Assembly: GCF_023674425.1 (NCBI RefSeq) | Contig: NZ_CP098401.1 | Coordinates: forward strand, 248,001 to 312,000 | Source: Sphingomonas donggukensis | Lineage (GTDB): Bacteria > Pseudomonadota > Alphaproteobacteria > Sphingomonadales > Sphingomonadaceae | Direction of reading: 5' to 3' | DNA length: 64,000 bases | In this document: positions 59,664 through 64,000 of the stretch, piece by piece | How positions within the stretch are numbered: the stretch's first letter is position 1 | How the letters are laid out: every line of letters starts with the position of its first letter | Notes under the pieces: generated by a model | Database searches by the model: none | Seen by the model: only the letters and a program-made list of their open reading frames with translations | What the model was told of the DNA's origin: nothing | Made by a program: the position numbers and the translations under genes

Positions 59664-61756
59664 AGCCGCTCGGCCTCGCTGACCGCGTCGGCGGCGCGTA
59701 GCGCGGCGAGCAGTCGGGTGAGGTGGCTGGCATTGCGCACCTCGATCTCGATCGTGTTGGTGTGGAACGTCGTGTCGCGGTTATCCATACGAAGGCCGAG
59801 GATGTTCGCCTTGTGCGCGCCGATGACGGTCGCGATCGCGCCCAGCGCGCCCGGTTCGTTCTTCAGCGTGACTGCGATGCGCGCGGTGCCGCCCTCCGCT
59901 TTGTCGCCCCACGCCAGGTCCACCCATTCGCCGCCGTCCGCGTCGACGGTATCCCCGATCTGCGGGCAGGCGATTTCGTGGACGGTAATGCCCTCGCCCT
60001 CGCGCCGGATGCCGACGATGCGGTCGCCCGGCACCGGGCGGCAGCATTCGGCGAGCGTATAGGCAACGCCCGGCGTCAGCCCGGTGATCGAAATGGCGTG
60101 CCGCTGCGGCGGGGCGACATGGGTGTCGGCGCCGCCCGCCGATCCGGGCATCAGCGCCTCCATCACCGCCGCATCCGACACCTTGCGCCGCGCGATCGCC
60201 TCCAGCAGCGCATCCTCGTCCGCCAGTTTCAACCGCTTGACCGCTGTCGCGACCGCGTCGGGACCGACCGGGGCGGGCAGGCGCGCGGCGATGTCGTCGT
60301 ATAGCTTGCGCCCGAGGGCGTGCGTCTCTTGCCGTTCCTTCAGCCGCTGGTGCCGCCGGATCGCCGCGCGCGCCTTGCCGGTGGTGGCGAAGGCCAGCCA
60401 GTTGGGCTGCGGCGACTGACCCTTCGATCGCAGGATCTGAACCGAATCGCCGTTCGCGATCTCGGTGCGGAGCGGTACCATCCGCCCGTTGATCTTGGCA
60501 CCCACCGCCTGGTCGCCGAGGTCGGTGTGGACGGCGTAGGCGAAATCGATCGGCGTCGCACCCTTGGGCAGCTGGATCAGTTCGCCCTTGGGGCTGAAGG
60601 CGAAGATGCGGTCGGCGTACATCGCCATCTTGGTATGTTCGAGCAGTTCCTCCGGGCTGTCGGCCGCCTCCAGGATCTCGACCAGATCGCTGATCCACGG
60701 CACCTGCGTGTCGGGGCGCACCGCGTCCTGCTTGTAGGCCCAGTGCGCGGCGATCCCGAATTCGGCCTGCGCATGCATCGCGCGCGTGCGAATCTGCACC
60801 TCGATCCGCGCGGTGTCGCCGAAGAAGACGGTGGTGTGGAGCGAGCGATAGCCGTTGCGCTTGGGCGTCGAGATGTAATCCTTGAACCGCCCCGGCACCA
60901 TCGGCCACTTGCGGTGAATGACGCCCAGGGCCCGGTAGCATTCCTCCTCGGTCTCGACGATCGCGCGGAACGCCATGACATCGGACAATTGCTCCAGGCT
61001 GACGTGCCGCTCCGACATCTTGCGCCAGATCGAATAGGGATGCTTCTGCCGCCCGCCGACCTGCGCCTTGATGCCGGCGCGGTCGATCAGCGTTTCGATG
61101 GTCTGCGCGATCTTCTCGATCCGGTGGCCCTCGCTCTCCAGCGCCTCGAGCCGCTTCGTGATCGATTCGTAAGCCTCTGGCTCGAGTTCGCGGAAGGCGA
61201 GCGTCTGCATCTCCTTCATGAACTCGTACATACCGATCCGCTCGGCGAGCGGGGCGTAGATGTCCATCGTCTCCTTGGCGATGCGGCGCCGCTTCTCGGG
61301 CCGGGCGATGTAGTGGAGCGTCCGCATGTTGTGCAGCCGGTCGGCGAGCTTCACCAGCAGCACGCGGATGTCATCGGACATCGCCAGCAGGAACTTGCGC
61401 AAATTCTCCGCCGCGCGCTGGCTTTCGGTCTCGGCCTCTATCTTCGAAAGCTTGGTGACGCCGTCGACCAGCCGCGCGACCGAGGGGCCGAACAGCTGCT
61501 CGATCTGCTCGGGCGTGGCGACGGTATCCTCGACGGTGTCGTGCAGGATCGCGGTCGCGATCGTCTCGTCGTCGAGGTGCAGGTCGGTCAGGATGCCCGC
61601 TACCTCGATCGGATGGCTGAAATACGGGTCACCCGATGCGCGCTTCTGGGTGCCGTGGGCATTGACCGAAAAGACGTAGGCGCGGTTGAGCATGGCCTCG
61701 TCGGCCTGGGGATCGTAGCTCAACACCCGATCGACGAGTTCATATTGGCGCAGCAC
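59660..61756 (-). CDS. rsh: bifunctional (p)ppGpp synthetase/hydrolase (Rsh)
   Basis: A 698-residue RelA/SpoT homologue. The HD hydrolase domain has FSHPIEVAGILTDLHLDDET and AILHDTVEDT (HD near 75). The synthetase domain has FKDYISTPKRNGYRSLHTTV (near 300). A TGS domain (IFAFSPKGELIQLPKGATPI near 390) and a C-terminal ACT domain (IAVTLKNEPGALGAIATVIG) follow. Intact HD and synthetase motifs indicate both activities; alphaproteobacteria usually carry one such enzyme. The GTG at 61756 starts LRQYELVDRVLSYDP, the family N-terminus; the longer frame to 61795 lacks a ribosome binding site. This is core chromosome. Confidence 0.95.
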   Translation of the reverse strand: MLRQYELVDRVLSYDPQADEAMLNRAYVFSVNAHGTQKRASGDPYFSHPIEVAGILTDLHLDDETIATAILHDTVEDTVATPEQIEQLFGPSVARLVDGVTKLSKIEAETESQRAAENLRKFLLAMSDDIRVLLVKLADRLHNMRTLHYIARPEKRRRIAKETMDIYAPLAERIGMYEFMKEMQTLAFRELEPEAYESITKRLEALESEGHRIEKIAQTIETLIDRAGIKAQVGGRQKHPYSIWRKMSERHVSLEQLSDVMAFRAIVETEEECYRALGVIHRKWPMVPGRFKDYISTPKRNGYRSLHTTVFFGDTARIEVQIRTRAMHAQAEFGIAAHWAYKQDAVRPDTQVPWISDLVEILEAADSPEELLEHTKMAMYADRIFAFSPKGELIQLPKGATPIDFAYAVHTDLGDQAVGAKINGRMVPLRTEIANGDSVQILRSKGQSPQPNWLAFATTGKARAAIRRHQRLKERQETHALGRKLYDDIAARLPAPVGPDAVATAVKRLKLADEDALLEAIARRKVSDAAVMEALMPGSAGGADTHVAPPQRHAISITGLTPGVAYTLAECCRPVPGDRIVGIRREGEGITVHEIACPQIGDTVDADGGEWVDLAWGDKAEGGTARIAVTLKNEPGALGAIATVIGAHKANILGLRMDNRDTTFHTNTIEIEVRNASHLTRLLAALRAADAVSEAERL

Positions 61757-61827
61757 GGCGGCCCTAAGATGGGCTGCCGTGCTGCTGCATTGCAATGATT
61801 TTCAGATGCCCGGCGGGCAAATCGGCC

Positions 61828-62127
61828 TCAGCGGGCGCGCGCGTTGCACTTGTCGAGCGCCTCGGGAGCGAAGGCGGCACCGCCCGCGCTGAACGATTCC
61901 AGCTTGCCGACGCGCTGCACGACCAGTTCGCACAGCACGCTGTCGCGCTCGCCAGCCTTGTTCGCGGCGCAGACGCCATCTGCACACTTCCACAGCGTGC
62001 TGCGGGTCACCAGGCTCGCCTTCTTCAGCTCGGCGGCGGGCTTGGCGGTGTAATAGGACTGGGCGACCGCGGGCACACTGCCGAGGATGGCGAGCGAGGC
62101 GGCGGCGATCTTCAGGACGGTGTTCAT
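61828..62127 (-). CDS. CC_3452 family secreted protein
   Basis: This 99-residue protein has a signal peptide (MNTVLKIAAASLAILGSVPA, cleavage near VAQS). The mature part has YYTAKPAAELKKASLVTRST, then LWKCADGVCAANKAGERDSV and CELVVQRVGKLESF, the CC_3452 pattern with four conserved Cys likely forming disulphides. The function is unknown; the family is widespread in Caulobacter and sphingomonads. AAGGAG precedes the ATG. Confidence 0.9.
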   Translation of the reverse strand: MNTVLKIAAASLAILGSVPAVAQSYYTAKPAAELKKASLVTRSTLWKCADGVCAANKAGERDSVLCELVVQRVGKLESFSAGGAAFAPEALDKCNARAR

Positions 62128-62171
62128 GGGGATGCTCCTTGGATTTGCAGGCGAAAATTACTGGCAATCAA

Positions 62172-62213
62172 GTTGCAACACGCTACCTATCTGATTCGGT
62201 AGCAGGTTGCAAC
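62172..62213. promoter_or_regulatory. nested palindromes, candidate HxlR operator
   Basis: Two GTTGCAAC palindromes (62172-62179 and 62206-62213) flank GCTACC (62182-62187) and GGTAGC (62198-62203). The symmetric block lies between the CC_3452 and HxlR genes and could bind the HxlR dimer and control both. Confidence 0.5.
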
Positions 62214-62286
62214 CTGAAACCTGTGCTGCGCTGCAATAGGATAAACCGCTTCGCCGTCAAGGCATTTTGCGATAGGTTTGAACGAT

Positions 62287-62784
62287 ATGGATGCGAAGAT
62301 CCGGGAACCCTTGCGGGAGTTGTTCGCCCAGTGCAGCCTGCCCGCTGCGCTGGAGGCGATGGGGGAGCGGTGGGCGTTCCTGATCCTGCGCGCGGCGTTC
62401 AACGGCATCTATCATTTCGAGGAGTTCCAGTCGGAACTCGGCATCGCTCGGAACATCCTGGCCAACCGGCTGGCGCGGTTCGTCGAGCACGGCATCCTGG
62501 AGCGGCGCGCGCTGCCCGACGATCGCCGCAAGATCGAATATCGCCTGACCGAAAAGGGTTACGCGCTGCTGCCGACCATGATCGCGCTGCGGCAGTGGGG
62601 TGAGAAATGGGAAACGGGGGCGATCTCAAGCCCCGTGCTGGTCGACGCGCGCGACAGCCGCCCGATCCGGCAGGTCCGCGTGCTCTCGCAGGACGGGCGT
62701 GAACTGGAGAAGAGCGACCTCAAATGGCTGCTGCGTGAGGATGTCGTGTGGGACGATCCCGAACAGGTCGCCGCCGCTGAATAA
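62287..62784 (+). CDS. HxlR-family transcriptional regulator
   Basis: This 165-residue winged-helix protein starts MDAKIREPLRELFAQCSLPA. CSLPAALEAMGERWAFLILR resembles the HxlR start ('C.v..al.ligg.W.lliLr'). FNGIYHFEEFQSELGIARNI and LANRLARFVEHGILERR form the wing and recognition helix. The C-terminal 60 residues (SPVLVDARDSRPIRQVRVLS) are an extension seen in some members. HxlR proteins respond to redox or aromatic signals; the effector here is unknown. A symmetric operator candidate lies upstream. Confidence 0.9.
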   Translation: MDAKIREPLRELFAQCSLPAALEAMGERWAFLILRAAFNGIYHFEEFQSELGIARNILANRLARFVEHGILERRALPDDRRKIEYRLTEKGYALLPTMIALRQWGEKWETGAISSPVLVDARDSRPIRQVRVLSQDGRELEKSDLKWLLREDVVWDDPEQVAAAE

Positions 62785-63213
62785 TCAACCGCCGGGAATC
62801 GTCGCCAGATAGGCACGCACCGCATCGCCGATCGGCACCGCGCGCCCGCTCGCCAGATCGACGTTCACGATGACCATCGCGATCGTGCAGTGCAGGTCGC
62901 CGGTGTCGGCATGGGCAAGCTCGAAATATTGGGTCAGGCTCGACGTGCCGACGCGCTCGATGCGGATGTTCGCCTCGATCATGTCGCCGAACACGAACGG
63001 CTTCAGATAGTCGATCTCGGTCCGCCGCACGTGAAATTCGGTGTCGGTCCACGCCGTGCCCAGTGCATCGGCGATCCCTGTCCACGGCCAGAATTCGGTG
63101 ACCGCGACGTCGGCATATTCCAGATAGCGCGAATTGAAGACGACCCGCTGGCCGTCGATTTCAGCATAGCGCACGCGGAAGGTAGTGGAGAAGGCGAAGC
63201 CGGGACGGGTCAT
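62785..63213 (-). CDS. 4HBT-fold acyl-CoA thioesterase
   Basis: This 142-residue hot-dog protein starts MTRPGFAFSTTFRVRYAEID. RYAEIDGQRVVFNSRYLEYA is the 4HBT motif, with the catalytic Asp position shifted to Glu-Ile-Asp. DYLKPFVFGDMIEANIRIER and TSSLTQYFELAHAD follow the YbgC/FcbC pattern. It hydrolyses acyl-CoA, substrate unknown. The ATG at 63213 is preferred over 63237, which adds a proline-rich tail. It converges with the HxlR gene, the stops being adjacent. Confidence 0.88.
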   Translation of the reverse strand: MTRPGFAFSTTFRVRYAEIDGQRVVFNSRYLEYADVAVTEFWPWTGIADALGTAWTDTEFHVRRTEIDYLKPFVFGDMIEANIRIERVGTSSLTQYFELAHADTGDLHCTIAMVIVNVDLASGRAVPIGDAVRAYLATIPGG

Positions 63214-63253
63214 CGGCGGCGGATGGCGTGGCGGCAAGCGCCGGTCAACCGTC

Positions 63254-64000
63254 TCAAAGCAGCAGCTTTGCGCCCACGATCGCCAGCGTCACCGCCAGGA
63301 TCGGCGTCAGCACGCGCTCCGACACCCGCGTCGCGATCAGGCTGCCGGCGATGATCCCCGGAATCGACCCGGCCAGCAGCGACAGCAGCAACGCGAAATC
63401 GACCCCGCCCATTGCCCAATGCCCGGCACCCGCGATCAGCGTCAGCGGGACGGCATGGGCGATGTCCGACCCGACCAGCCGGTTGACCGGCAGCCGCGGG
63501 TACAGGACCAGCAGCGCCGTCATCCCCAGCGCGCCTGCACCTACCGACGTCAGCGACACCAGCGCGCCGAGGATCGCGCCGAGCAGGATCGTCAGGCCGG
63601 CGATCCGGCGCTCGGCGATGCCGTCGAACCACGGCCCCATCCGCGCGACGATGCGCGCGCGGAACAGGATCGCGACCGCGGTCAGCAGCAGGGCCGCCCC
63701 AAGCACCACGGCGATGGCTTCCCCCATCGCCTTCGTGCCGGTCCCTGCGCGGCTCAGGGTGGCGAGGGTGATGAGCGTCATGGGGATGCTGCCCGTCGCC
63801 AGCCGCCGCACCACCCGCCAGTCGACCGTCCCGCGGTGCCCGTGGACGACCGTCCCGACCGACTTGGTCGCCGATGCGTACAGAAGGTCGGTGCCGACCG
63901 CGGTCACCGGGTGGATGCCGAACGCCAGCACAAGGATCGGCGTCATCAACGATCCCCCGCCGACGCCGGTCATGCCGACGAGCATGCCGACGAACACCCC
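63254..64000 (-). CDS. TauE/SafE-family sulfite exporter-like permease, N-terminus cut by window edge
   Basis: The frame is open to the edge. MFVGMLVGMTGVGGGSLMTP is the TauE/SafE repeat 1 motif and ILLGAILGALVSLTSVGAGA the repeat 2 motif. About seven membrane segments are seen, ending SERVLTPILAVTLAIVGAKL. About 10-15 N-terminal residues are probably missing. The family exports sulfoacetate, sulfite or related anions, or moves others; the substrate is not inferable. Confidence 0.9.
   Translation of the reverse strand, partial: GVFVGMLVGMTGVGGGSLMTPILVLAFGIHPVTAVGTDLLYASATKSVGTVVHGHRGTVDWRVVRRLATGSIPMTLITLATLSRAGTGTKAMGEAIAVVLGAALLLTAVAILFRARIVARMGPWFDGIAERRIAGLTILLGAILGALVSLTSVGAGALGMTALLVLYPRLPVNRLVGSDIAHAVPLTLIAGAGHWAMGGVDFALLLSLLAGSIPGIIAGSLIATRVSERVLTPILAVTLAIVGAKLLL

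Noticed and set aside
60320-61798. 492-codon plus-strand frame antisense to rsh
   Set aside because: It mirrors the well-supported rsh gene; its composition (His, Arg, Asp-rich) and lack of any motif or ribosome binding site show a GC-rich shadow frame.
1-64000. CRISPR arrays, rRNA genes and insertion sequences
   Set aside because: No regularly spaced repeats, rRNA-like stretches or transposase motifs (DDE, IS200-type) were seen on either strand.

Overview
The window is GC-rich (about 65% by eye) DNA from an alphaproteobacterium, most likely a sphingomonad. Indicators are a CC_3452-family secreted protein, an alphaproteobacterial LexA box (GAAC-N7-GAAC), an imuA-imuB-dnaE2 cassette, an Atxe2-type lasso isopeptidase with TonB receptor, and a DUF736/DUF2493/DUF2285/strawberry-notch/ParB/ArdC backbone typical of sphingomonad plasmids and integrative elements.

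About 59 kb (1 to 59,105) is the right-hand part of an integrative element; its left end is outside the window. The right boundary is visible: a tyrosine recombinase (57378-58883) lies next to a displaced 44-nt 3' half of a tRNA-Thr(GGU) gene (59062-59105). Ordinary chromosomal genes follow: a DUF1440-like protein, the Rsh (p)ppGpp enzyme, a CC_3452 protein, an HxlR regulator, a thioesterase and a truncated TauE/SafE permease.

Layout of the element. (a) 1-4.3 kb and 17.5-28.5 kb: maintenance backbone, mostly on the minus strand: AlpA-like HTH, macro-like protein, DUF736, small membrane protein, frameshifted DUF2285 protein, DUF2493, Toprim, strawberry-notch helicase/methylase, DUF6117, ParB, ArdC. 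Several have structured 5' leaders, including a ~100-nt element present twice with compensatory stem changes. (b) 4.6-17.5 kb: ECF sigma/FecR, TonB receptor and lasso isopeptidase facing a lasso precursor-protease-cyclase cluster, which follows a luxR-luxI-phyH-gntR quorum-sensing set on the same strand. (c) 28.7-39.4 kb: defence-like island: a HipA kinase translationally coupled to a 1573-aa protein combining a HipB-like HTH, an Mrr-like nuclease and a STAND-type NTPase; an unknown protein with a nested 33-aa membrane peptide; an ApeA-like HEPN protein; an MNT-HEPN protein; an SNase and a DUF1810 protein. (d) 39.5-50.1 kb: LexA-controlled imuA-imuB-dnaE2, an arsI-arsR-arsC-acr3-arsN2-arsH operon with a perfect palindromic operator, and two SRAP proteins, the first with its own LexA box but lacking catalytic residues. 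(e) 50.2-57.2 kb: second defence block: a HEPN-motif protein divergent from a 1507-aa nuclease-like/STAND/HEAT protein, then a TIR protein next to the integrase.

The candidates closest to an undescribed system are the HipA + HTH-nuclease-STAND pair, the integrase with a fused excisionase-like domain, the duplicated structured leader elements, and the new lasso peptide locus. All functional calls rest on motif recognition by eye; no database search was run.
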